Source: Lewinellaceae bacterium | Lineage (GTDB): Bacteria > Bacteroidota > Bacteroidia > Chitinophagales > Saprospiraceae | NCBI GenBank assembly: GCA_020636045.1 | Contig: JACJYP010000004.1 | Span: 186,001-250,000, forward strand | Direction: 5' to 3' | Length of the DNA: 64,000 nucleotides | Part shown: one piece after another, positions 27,268 to 34,949 of the stretch | Numbering within the stretch: position 1 is the first letter of the stretch | How the letters are laid out: every line of letters begins with the position of its first letter | Position numbers and translations under genes: made by a program | Notes under the pieces: generated by a model | Databases searched by the model: none | Told to the model about the DNA's origin: nothing | The model's input: only the letters and a program-made list of their open reading frames with translations

Positions 27268-27792
27268 GTGAATTTGCAACCGACACTGGAAGACGACCTG
27301 ATCAGGCTCAGGCCGCTTGTAATAAGTGATTACGAACCGCTATACGAGGTGGCAAAAGACCCTCTGATCTGGGAACAGCATCCCTGCCATGACCGGTATA
27401 AAAAAGAAGTTTTTTCCGCGTTCTTTGATGATTCGGTTCGTTCCGGAGGCTGCCTGATCGCGATTGACAAGGCAAACGGGAACATCATCGGCAGTTCGCG
27501 ATTCAAACCCGTCGAACATGCGGGCCATGCCGTCGAGATCGGCTGGTCGTTTTTATCGAGGCATTACTGGGGCGGGGTCTATAACAAAGCCATGAAAAAA
27601 TTGATGATCGACCACACTTTTAAATCGCTGGACATTGTCGTGTTTTACATCGGAAAGGAAAACTTCCGCTCCCGGAAAGCCGTCGAAAAGATCGGCGGCT
27701 GCATCGTCGAAGATGACCCGTTCCGGCATCTGGTGAAAAAGAGCGAGGCGGACCTGACTTATATGATCTTCAAACACGACTGGCATCAATGA
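27268..27792 (+). CDS. GNAT acetyltransferase (RimJ/RimL type)
   Basis: A 174-residue protein with a GTG start at 27268 (MNLQPTLEDDLIRLRPLVISDYEPLYEVAKDP). RimJ/RimL/SpeG-type features: the LRPL..sDyepL opening, GWSFLSRHYWGGVYNKAMKKLMIDHTF (acetyl-CoA site with a G-G-V-Y-N variation of the usual G.G.A) and the FYIGKENFRSRKAVEKIGG helix. It acetylates an amine, protein N-terminus or antibiotic; the acceptor is unknown. A perfect -7 element TACGTTTG lies at 27213-27220 with no clear -33 partner. It is followed 25 bases later by the deoxy-sugar cluster and may be its first gene. Confidence 0.9.
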   Translation: MNLQPTLEDDLIRLRPLVISDYEPLYEVAKDPLIWEQHPCHDRYKKEVFSAFFDDSVRSGGCLIAIDKANGNIIGSSRFKPVEHAGHAVEIGWSFLSRHYWGGVYNKAMKKLMIDHTFKSLDIVVFYIGKENFRSRKAVEKIGGCIVEDDPFRHLVKKSEADLTYMIFKHDWHQ

Positions 27793-27817
27793 TTGCGGGC
27801 CATCTAAACGTTCCACT

Positions 27818-28591
27818 ATGAAAAAACTCTTCGACTTGAACGGCAAAACTGCGATCGTGACGGGCGGTGGCAGCGGGATCGGCGAAGCCATTTCAATCCA
27901 ACTGGCCAGACAGGGAGCCCATGTTCATATCCTGGAAAAAAATGCCGCGTCGGGAGCAAAAGTGGTCGATCTGATCCGCAACGAAGGAGGCATGGCTACA
28001 TGCATCGGTATAGACGTGACTGATCTCGAGGAAGTCCTACGCGCCGTCGGCTCGATCGGATCACCGATCAACATCCTGATCAACAACGCCGGCATTGCAC
28101 ATGTCGGCAACGTGGAGTCGACCTCGCCGGAAGATTTCGATCGCATCTACCAGGTCAATGTAAAAGGCGTGTATCATTGCCTGAAGGCGGTTATTCCGAT
28201 GATGACGGGAGGAGGCACGATCATCAACGTAGCCTCCATCGCCTCTGTTGTTGGTATTCCCGACAGATTCGCCTACTCCATGAGCAAAGGAGCCATCTAC
28301 ACCATGACCCTGTCTGTGGCAAGGGACTACCTCGATAAAAACATCCGGTGCAATTGTATTGCGCCCGCGCGCATCCACACGCCTTTTGTGGACGGGTTTA
28401 TTGGCAAAAACTATCCCGGAAGAGAACAGGAAATGTTCGGGAAGTTGTCAAAAACGCAGCCGGTCGGCAGGATGGGAGCCCCGGAGGAAGTGGCAGCGCT
28501 CGTGACGTACTTATGCTCGGACGAGGCCGCTTTTATCACGGGAAGTTGTTTTCCGATCGACGGCGGGTATATCACGCTGAACGGCGATTAA
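27818..28591 (+). CDS. SDR oxidoreductase, likely 2-keto-3-deoxy-L-fuconate dehydrogenase-like
   Basis: A 257-residue classical SDR. NAD-binding TGGGSGIG (~15-22), NNAGIAHVG, catalytic Ser (VASIASVVGIPD), YSMSK (Tyr-x-x-x-Lys) and the RCNCIAPARIHTPF segment. The sequence style (QVNVKGVYHCLKAVIPMM, IRCNCIAPARIHTPFVD) is that of the group annotated as 2-keto-3-deoxy-L-fuconate dehydrogenases and BDH2-like enzymes. It is followed by an FAH-type hydrolase, a lactonase and a second SDR, as in the L-fucose oxidation route. Substrate assignment is inference from neighbours; the SDR family is certain. Confidence 0.88.
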   Translation: MKKLFDLNGKTAIVTGGGSGIGEAISIQLARQGAHVHILEKNAASGAKVVDLIRNEGGMATCIGIDVTDLEEVLRAVGSIGSPINILINNAGIAHVGNVESTSPEDFDRIYQVNVKGVYHCLKAVIPMMTGGGTIINVASIASVVGIPDRFAYSMSKGAIYTMTLSVARDYLDKNIRCNCIAPARIHTPFVDGFIGKNYPGREQEMFGKLSKTQPVGRMGAPEEVAALVTYLCSDEAAFITGSCFPIDGGYITLNGD

Positions 28592-28611
28592 TACGCAAAG
28601 CACTCAATTAC

Positions 28612-29460
28612 ATGAAATTATTCAGATACAGATTCGAAGGAAAAACGTTGCCGGGTGTGGCCGTCGATGATCGTCATTACGATCTTTCGCAGCACCTTGC
28701 GGATATAGACAGGGCATTTTTCGAGCAACAACTGATCGACCGGGTCGGGGCGCTTCTGCAATCCGGAAATTTGCCTGAAATAACGGGCGCGATCGACTTC
28801 GACGCCCCTGTTTACCGGCCGGGAAAGATCGTGTGTATCGGCCTCAACTATCGCCGGCACGCGGCGGAAAGCGGCATGGCCGTGCCCACAGAACCCATAC
28901 TTTTCTTCAAGGCGGCATCGAGTATCACCGGCCCGTTCGACAACATTGTGATCCCCCGAAACAGCCAAAAAACGGATTGGGAAGTGGAACTGGCCCTTGT
29001 CATCGGCAAGGATGCCCGCTACGTGGACGCGCAAGAGGCGATGGATTATGTCGGCGGTTACGTTTTGCACAACGACGTCAGCGAGCGGGCCTTTCAACTG
29101 GAGCGGGGCGGACAATGGGTAAAAGGCAAAAGTTGCGATTCGTTTGCGCCCATCGGCCCCTATATCGTTACACCGGATGAAATAGAAGACCCGCACAAGC
29201 TGCGCCTTTGGCTGTCGCTCAACGGCGAAATGCTCCAGGACGGCAACACATCCGATTTTATTTTCGATATCCCGACCGTGATCAGTTATGTGTCGCAGTT
29301 CATGACCCTGGAAGCGGGCGATATCATTTCCACCGGCACGCCGCAGGGTGTCGGCCTGGGTTTCGACCCGCCCCGATACCTGAAAGCGGGCGATGTAATA
29401 GCACTCGGCATCGACGGCATCGGCGAAGCCAGACAACACGTTGTGGCATATCCGGAATGA
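28612..29460 (+). CDS. FAH-family hydrolase, likely 2,4-diketo-3-deoxy-L-fuconate hydrolase
   Basis: A 282-residue fumarylacetoacetate hydrolase-family protein from the ATG at 28612 (MKLFRYRFEGKTLPGVAVDD). Signatures: IVCIGLNYRRHAAE, ILFFKAASSITGPFDNIVIPRNS, the metal-binding Glu cluster DWEVELALVIGKDARYV, and GDIISTGTPQGVGLGFDPP. The family cleaves C-C bonds in diketo acids; with the lactonase and SDRs around it, the expected reaction is release of pyruvate and lactate from 2,4-diketo-3-deoxy-L-fuconate. Its stop overlaps the next start by ATGA (29457-29460). Confidence 0.9.
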   Translation: MKLFRYRFEGKTLPGVAVDDRHYDLSQHLADIDRAFFEQQLIDRVGALLQSGNLPEITGAIDFDAPVYRPGKIVCIGLNYRRHAAESGMAVPTEPILFFKAASSITGPFDNIVIPRNSQKTDWEVELALVIGKDARYVDAQEAMDYVGGYVLHNDVSERAFQLERGGQWVKGKSCDSFAPIGPYIVTPDEIEDPHKLRLWLSLNGEMLQDGNTSDFIFDIPTVISYVSQFMTLEAGDIISTGTPQGVGLGFDPPRYLKAGDVIALGIDGIGEARQHVVAYPE

Positions 29461-30296
29461 AAAGGATCGACGCGCATCAGCATTTCTGGCGGTATCAACC
29501 CGCCCGTGACACCTGGATCACACACGGGATGTCTGCCATTGCGCGCGATTTCCTGCCCGCAGACCTGGAGCCCTTGCTGGCGGCGCAACAAATGGACGGA
29601 TGCATCGCCGTGCAGGCGGATATGAGCCCGGAAGAGACTACTTTTCTGCTCGGCCTGGCGAAAAGCCACGCCTTTATAAAAGGTGTTGTAGGCTGGACCG
29701 ATCTGAGATCGCCTACGCTTTCGGAGGAACTTGAAACATACGCCGCTGAACCCCGCCTGCTCGGGTTCCGGCACATCCTGCAGGCCGAACCGGAGGGGTT
29801 TATGACTTCGGACGACTTTATCGGGGGAGTCAGTGCGCTGGCTGAATGCGATTATTCGTACGACATTCTGGTCTACTATCACCAATTGCAGGAAACGATC
29901 CGTTTTATCGACCGGCTGCCGGAAATGCGGCTTGTGATCGATCACATTGCCAAACCGGACATCCGCTCCGGGCAGCAAAAGGGCTGGGCTGAAGCCCTGC
30001 GTATGATCGCCGGTTTTCCGCATGTGCATATCAAACTTTCGGGCCTGATCACCGAGGCGGACTGGCGGCATTGGCGTGTGGAGGAGATATTGCCGTACAC
30101 GGATCTCGTGCTCGAATGCTTTGGCCCCGATCGCGTACTGTTCGGTTCCGACTGGCCCGTTTGCCTTTTGGCCGGGTCTTATGAACGGGTGATTGGTCTT
30201 GCACAGACCTGTATCGCCGGTCTTTCCGAACAGGACCGGGCAAAAATAATGGGCGAAAACGCGATCCGCTTTTACAAACTCAACGACGCCGTATGA
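29457..30296 (+). CDS. Amidohydrolase-family lactonase, L-fuconolactonase-like (COG3618)
   Basis: A 279-residue TIM-barrel amidohydrolase. RIDAHQHFWRY gives the HxH metal site; VIDHIAKPDIR, HIKLSGL and LFGSDWPVCLL (metal-site Asp) complete the COG3618 pattern of L-rhamnono/L-fucono-lactonases. It hydrolyses sugar lactones made by the dehydrogenase next door. Start and stop are both coupled by ATGA overlaps (29457 and 30293), so lactonase, hydrolase and dehydrogenase should be made in fixed ratio. Substrate is inferred from context. Confidence 0.9.
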   Translation: MKRIDAHQHFWRYQPARDTWITHGMSAIARDFLPADLEPLLAAQQMDGCIAVQADMSPEETTFLLGLAKSHAFIKGVVGWTDLRSPTLSEELETYAAEPRLLGFRHILQAEPEGFMTSDDFIGGVSALAECDYSYDILVYYHQLQETIRFIDRLPEMRLVIDHIAKPDIRSGQQKGWAEALRMIAGFPHVHIKLSGLITEADWRHWRVEEILPYTDLVLECFGPDRVLFGSDWPVCLLAGSYERVIGLAQTCIAGLSEQDRAKIMGENAIRFYKLNDAV

Positions 30297-31072
30297 ATCT
30301 GGAACTGCAAGACAAAGTATTCATCGTGACCGGCGGCGCAAAAGGCATCGGTGGCGCCGTAAGCACGGTACTTGCCGGAGAAGGCGCCGTACCGGTCATT
30401 TTCGATCTGGACAAGGATGCAGCATTGGGCCTGCAAGCGTCATTGGAAAGCCGGGGACAGCGATGCCATGTTTATACAGGCGACCTGACAGACAATACTT
30501 TTTGCCGGCGATCAATCGAAGAAACCGGTCATATGCTGGGCCGGATTGACGGAATTGTCAATAATGCCGGCATCAATGACGGCGCCGGCCTGGAAAGCGA
30601 GGTCGATCGGTTCGTGCGCTCCCTGCATGTCAATCTGATCCATTATTTCAGCATCGTTCACCACGCACTTCCCTGGCTCAAAAAGAGCAAAGGCGCCGTG
30701 GTCAACATCGCCTCGAAAATAGCGCTGACCGGCCAGGGAGGCACTTCCGGCTATGCCGCCAGCAAGGGCGCGCAACTCGCGCTCACAAGAGAATGGGCCG
30801 CAGAACTGTTGCCTTACGGCATCCGTGTCAATGCCGTCCTGCCCGCCGAGGTGATGACGCCCATGTACCGGCAATGGCTCGATACATTTGAAGAGCCCGA
30901 GCAGAAACTGAATTCCATTGTGCGCAATATTCCTTTGGAACGACGCATGACAAGCCCTGAAGAAATTGCAGACACCGTGCTTTTCCTGCTGTCTCCCCGC
31001 AACGCACATACGACGGGACAGTGGCTTGTAGTGGATGGCGGATACGTGCACCTCGACCGGTCCCTAACCTGA
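30293..31072 (+). CDS. SDR oxidoreductase, L-fucose dehydrogenase-like
   Basis: A 259-residue SDR. TGGAKGIGGAVSTVLA (~14-30), NNAGINDGAG, catalytic Ser (NIASKIALTGQGGTSG), YAASK and a VDGGYVHLDR end. The opening MNLELQDKVFIVTGGAKGIGGA and the VLPAEVMTPMY segment match the L-fucose dehydrogenase subgroup rather than the first SDR of the cluster. It would oxidise the sugar to the lactone, feeding the lactonase whose stop it overlaps. Fucose as substrate is inference; the SDR fold and catalytic residues are directly visible. Confidence 0.86.
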   Translation: MNLELQDKVFIVTGGAKGIGGAVSTVLAGEGAVPVIFDLDKDAALGLQASLESRGQRCHVYTGDLTDNTFCRRSIEETGHMLGRIDGIVNNAGINDGAGLESEVDRFVRSLHVNLIHYFSIVHHALPWLKKSKGAVVNIASKIALTGQGGTSGYAASKGAQLALTREWAAELLPYGIRVNAVLPAEVMTPMYRQWLDTFEEPEQKLNSIVRNIPLERRMTSPEEIADTVLFLLSPRNAHTTGQWLVVDGGYVHLDRSLT

Positions 31073-31089
31073 TCTTGCAATCGATCAAT

Positions 31090-32496
31090 ATGTTGCGAAA
31101 TCTTTCAATTTATATCCCGGCACTCGTTTTCTCTATCACGATCTGTGCCTGCACTGTTTTTCGGGGGAAAAACGTTCGGCTCACGCCGCTGCGGGTTTCC
31201 GCCAATAAACACAATCTGGAGGACGGTCGCGGTAAACCCTTTTTCTGGCTCGGCGACACCGGCTGGCTGTTATTCAGCAAACTGAACCGCGAAGAAGCGG
31301 AAACCTATCTGGATAATCGTGCGCAAAACGGATTCAATGTGATCCAGGTGATGCTCATCCACGACCTGAGCCGCGCCGTAAACGTTTACGGCGATTCGGC
31401 ATTTTTCAACAATGATATTACCCGGCCCGTGGCCACTGCCGGAAATGCATTCGACGATACCGGCGCATACGACTATTGGGATCATGTCGATTACATCGTC
31501 CGACTGGCGGATAAAAAGGGCATTTACATGGCGATGGTTCCGCTTTGGGGCTCCAATGTAAAACGGGGCGCCGTAACGCGGGAAATGGCGGAGGCCTACG
31601 GCCAATGGCTGGCAGCCAGATACCGCTTTTTCCCGAACGTCATCTGGCTCAATGGCGGCGATATTTTTGGAACGGACTCGATCGAAGTCTGGAAAGCGTT
31701 GGGGAATGCCCTTCATAAAAACGATCCCGGGCACCTGATCACCTTCCATCCGCGCGGCCGCACCCAATCCTCCATGTGGTTCCACAACGAACCCTGGCTC
31801 GATTTCAACATGGTGCAATCGGGGCACCGCCGGTACGACCAGGACGATACCGCCCTGGCTTATGGCGAAGACAACTGGCGATACATTCAATCTGATTACA
31901 CGCTGGCACCTGTAAAACCGGTCATCGACGGCGAACCGTCGTACGAAGGCATCCCGCAGGGCCTGCACGACACCCTCCAGCCCTACTGGACCGATGCCGA
32001 TGTCAGGCGATACGCCTATTGGTCGGTGTTCGCGGGTGCATTCGGATTTACCTATGGTCACAGCGCCGTGATGCAATTTTACAAACCCGGAGAAACGCCG
32101 GCCTACGGCGCAAAAATATACTGGCGGCAAGCGCTGGATGCGCCCGGCGCCCGCCAGATGAAGCACCTGAAAGCACTGATGCTTTCCAGACCTCCGGCAG
32201 AACGTGTGCCCGATCAGGAAATGCTCGCGGAAAACACCGGAGAGCGTTACGATTACCTGCTGGCGACGCGCGGCAAAGACTATGTGTACGTATATACCTT
32301 TACCGGCAGGAACATCGCCGTTCGTGCCGACGCGATCGCCGGGGAACAGGTAAAGGCATCGTGGTTTAACCCGCGAGACGGCACGACACAAAATGCCGGT
32401 GTCTTTTCGAATAAAGGAACACTCCGGTTCGATCCGCCCGGAGCGCTGGCAAACGGCAACGACTGGGTATTGATCCTGGAAAGCATCGAACCATAA
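31090..32496 (+). CDS. DUF4038 glycoside hydrolase-like lipoprotein (apiosidase GH140-type)
   Basis: A 468-residue exported protein from the ATG at 31090. The signal (MLRNLSIYIPALVFSITICAC) ends in a near-lipobox Cys. The TIM-barrel DUF4038 domain covers ~40-370: FFWLGDTGWLLFSKLNREEAETYLDNRA..GFNVIQVML near the start, a NVIWLNGGD strand end, and the acidic IDGEPSYEGIP (catalytic Glu candidate). The last ~85 residues are the DUF5060-like/collagen-binding beta domain usual in the family (DYVYVYTFTGRNIAV... WFNPRDGTT). DUF4038 proteins include the RG-II apiosidase; others act on rhamnose- or fucose-rich glycans. It may release the sugar degraded by the upstream enzymes (inference). Confidence 0.82.
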   Translation: MLRNLSIYIPALVFSITICACTVFRGKNVRLTPLRVSANKHNLEDGRGKPFFWLGDTGWLLFSKLNREEAETYLDNRAQNGFNVIQVMLIHDLSRAVNVYGDSAFFNNDITRPVATAGNAFDDTGAYDYWDHVDYIVRLADKKGIYMAMVPLWGSNVKRGAVTREMAEAYGQWLAARYRFFPNVIWLNGGDIFGTDSIEVWKALGNALHKNDPGHLITFHPRGRTQSSMWFHNEPWLDFNMVQSGHRRYDQDDTALAYGEDNWRYIQSDYTLAPVKPVIDGEPSYEGIPQGLHDTLQPYWTDADVRRYAYWSVFAGAFGFTYGHSAVMQFYKPGETPAYGAKIYWRQALDAPGARQMKHLKALMLSRPPAERVPDQEMLAENTGERYDYLLATRGKDYVYVYTFTGRNIAVRADAIAGEQVKASWFNPRDGTTQNAGVFSNKGTLRFDPPGALANGNDWVLILESIEP

Positions 32497-32502
32497 ATTC
32501 AG

Positions 32503-32703
32503 TAGGCAGTGGCAGTGAGCAGTATACAGTGACAGTGTGCAGTGGCAGTAGGCAGTTGACAAGTAACAGGATACAATTCAGTTTTCACGGTACAGCACAT
32601 GACCGCCCCATTTCAATTGCTTCCTGCCAACTGCTACTGCTAACTGTGTTTCTGCCTACTGCAACTGCACACTGTCACTGTATACTGCCACTGCACACTG
32701 CCC
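32503..32703. repeat. GCAGTnGCAGT repeat cluster arranged as a long imperfect inverted repeat
   Basis: The left part (32503-32560) is built of short units such as GGCAGTGGCAGT, AGCAGTATACAGT and GCAGTAGGCAGTTG. The right part (32625-32703) carries the complement (TGCCAACTGCTACTGC, CACTGTATACTGCC, ACTGCACACTGCC). The two arms can fold on each other. The same motif family recurs at 49013-49352 and 60290-60434. Confidence 0.75.
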
Positions 32704-32706
32704 TAC

Positions 32707-32737
32707 AAAAAAAGGCCGCTCCGAATTCGGAGCGGCC
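32707..32737 (-). terminator. Terminator of the vWA gene
   Basis: A perfect palindrome: GGCCGCTCCG (32714-32723), loop AATT, CGGAGCGGCC (32728-32737). The minus-strand exit is seven T (A-run 32707-32713). It lies 50 bases beyond the 32787 stop. Confidence 0.9.
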
Positions 32738-32786
32738 CGGCAATACAACATTTGCCTTCACATTTCGGATGCTAAACTTCTGATGA

Positions 32787-34544
32787 TCAAGACAGTATCG
32801 TCACGTTACCTTCAACGGTTTCGACATTGGTCGTGGTGCCGTTGCCGTTCAGGTCGGACGTCGTGTAGATCGCGGAAACATACAGCGGCTTGTCGCTTAC
32901 GATTTTGAGCAGACCCGAGGTGATGACCGGTTCCTGGGGCGGCAGTCCTTTCCAGATGGCCTTTTCCATACCGATGGGTTCCGTCATCAGGGAGTGGTCC
33001 GGATTGATGGGCAATCCGCCGCCGCCTTCCATTTGTGCGATGGTGGTCACCTGGTTCAGCCCGGAAGTAGCGCCGGCTTGCACGAGCACCGTCAGCAGGC
33101 GGCGCACGATCGCGATATCCGCATTGTCGTTGTGCAGCGCGATTTCAGTCCGGTAGTAGCCGGGGCGGTACACCGATTTTTCGCCGAAACCGTGTGCATC
33201 CTGCCGTCCGTAGATGAAGCGCACCACGTAGGTGTAGCGTTTCTTGACTTCGCAGGGCGGCACGACGATCCTTACCCTTTTGGCGGCCACCGTCACGCCG
33301 TCGGCTACGACGTCGATGGTGCCGAAGAATTCCTGTTCCTTTTCCGCGCATTTCTGGATGCCGGTGAACACCACCCTGAATTCCAGTTTGTGTTCCACGT
33401 CGGACGACAACGGACCATACGATGGCGGCGTGATGGAACTGACGAACGGCGCTGTGGAGCCCGTCGGCACAAGTTTGATCTCGTTGATGGTCGAAACGGT
33501 CGCTGTAATGCTCTCCGTGATAATGTTGGTGATCTCGGTTGCATCAACGCCATCCACGAATGCGCCATTCGTTGCAGCAGCGATCCGGGTGGCCTGTCCG
33601 GCCGCGCCGGCAGGTGCGCAAGCGCCATAGTCGCCGCCGCCATTCGGGTCGCCATCAAGACCGCCGACTCCACCTGTCGTACTGACAGCGATAACGGTGA
33701 TCTTGTTGGCCTGAAGATCGGTCGTAACGCTGGCTTCTGTGATGTCATACCCGATGCCGGAAACAGAATTACAAACAGGGTCGTGGCCAGGTGCGTCGCC
33801 GAACCAGACCAGGATCTTTTTTGCATTGTTGCGCCAGCCGATCAGGTTGCCGGGATTCTTGGCGATCTGATCCAGTGCAAACAACTGCCCTTCCGGGATG
33901 TCGCTGCCTCCGGAAACCGTCAGCGAATTCACGGCCGTATTGATGTCGGCCATGACGCCGGTGGGCGACAGGCTGTGGAAAAAACAGGGGGCATCATGAG
34001 GGAAGTCTTTGTAATGCCCCACGCCGAATGCCACATCCAGGCCAAGGCCTGAAATGGCGGCCACGATGCTGTTGATGCCCGCTTTCAGCGAGGCGATCTC
34101 TTCACTCATGCTTCCCGTCGTATCTGCCAGGATATAAACATCGGCTTTTGGCGTAACGAGGTTGGCCGGTACGGTAACGGTAATGGTTTCGTCGAACTTG
34201 TCGCCTTCTTTCAGAACGAGGTCGTTCACCAGAGGATCGATCGTGATGGCGGCCACGTCGGCCACAGCGGCCTTCAGTTTTGCGCTATCGATCATCAGGC
34301 TGGTCGCCGGCATTTTTGCAGCGGCATACTCGTCGCCGCTTGCGGTGAGGTACACGCTGGCAGGCGGGTCGTTCGGCGATTTCTGGACAGCGGCCTTAAA
34401 ACGATATACTGTTTTCCCGGAACCGGCGTCCATTTCGGTACCTTTTTCAATCAGATTGATCTTGGCGCTACCGAGTTTTGCGGCCAGCAGTTTGGTCGCT
34501 TTCTCCTGCAGGGCGGCAAGATTCGCTGGATTTTGAGATTTCAT
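32787..34544 (-). CDS. Integrin-beta-like vWA domain protein
   Basis: A 585-residue protein with no signal peptide or membrane helix. A ~130-residue N-terminal region (KLGSAKINLIEKGTEMD... KADVYILAD) leads to a vWA domain (~140-370) with the MIDAS motif DTTGSMS and strands DVAFGVGHYKDFPHD, SGGSDIPEGQ and KKILVWFGDAPGHDP, the pattern of integrin beta-type vWA domains. A beta-sandwich region (~370-460) and a C-terminal region (YVVRFIYGRQDAHGFGEKSVYRPGYYRTEIALHN) follow. It probably binds protein ligands through a metal. Being cytoplasmic or released by a signal-less route is inferred only from the lack of a signal. A glycine-rich loop (GGVGGLDGDPNGGGDYG) is notable. Confidence 0.85.
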   Translation of the reverse strand: MKSQNPANLAALQEKATKLLAAKLGSAKINLIEKGTEMDAGSGKTVYRFKAAVQKSPNDPPASVYLTASGDEYAAAKMPATSLMIDSAKLKAAVADVAAITIDPLVNDLVLKEGDKFDETITVTVPANLVTPKADVYILADTTGSMSEEIASLKAGINSIVAAISGLGLDVAFGVGHYKDFPHDAPCFFHSLSPTGVMADINTAVNSLTVSGGSDIPEGQLFALDQIAKNPGNLIGWRNNAKKILVWFGDAPGHDPVCNSVSGIGYDITEASVTTDLQANKITVIAVSTTGGVGGLDGDPNGGGDYGACAPAGAAGQATRIAAATNGAFVDGVDATEITNIITESITATVSTINEIKLVPTGSTAPFVSSITPPSYGPLSSDVEHKLEFRVVFTGIQKCAEKEQEFFGTIDVVADGVTVAAKRVRIVVPPCEVKKRYTYVVRFIYGRQDAHGFGEKSVYRPGYYRTEIALHNDNADIAIVRRLLTVLVQAGATSGLNQVTTIAQMEGGGGLPINPDHSLMTEPIGMEKAIWKGLPPQEPVITSGLLKIVSDKPLYVSAIYTTSDLNGNGTTTNVETVEGNVTILS

Positions 34545-34949
34545 GATTTATATTGGAATTTTGGTGAATAATAAAAATCAATAATATAGTCGGAGAATGG
34601 CGCCGGCCGTCAATCCGGATGGGTCGAACGAGGACTGAACCGGTTCGTGTTTTCATGGATATTGCTTGTCGCGGGCAAGGTGCGCGGTGTTTGCAGGCGG
34701 CATTCTCAGATGTACGGCGTGGAGTTCCCCGATGCGACTATGAGACATGCCTGAATTTAGATCGCTTTATATCAGCAACTTATACCCAATTCCGGCTTTG
34801 GCGGTCAATGTCTTGTGTTGCCGGTCTCCGTTTTTTTGTTAAGGAAATAGCATTGTTGGCATATATTAGCCGCCGGAACAACCGGACCAGCAAAATCCTG
34901 CATTCAAGACTCCGGCAAAACGCAAAATGAAAATCTACAACGAAGTACT
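34545..34949. other. Intergenic region between divergent vWA and EAD genes
   Basis: 405 bases with no coding signal on either strand, no strong hairpin and no exact TAnnTTTG/TTTG pair at normal spacing. It must contain both promoters. A short ORF on the plus strand here has no coding character. Confidence 0.45.
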
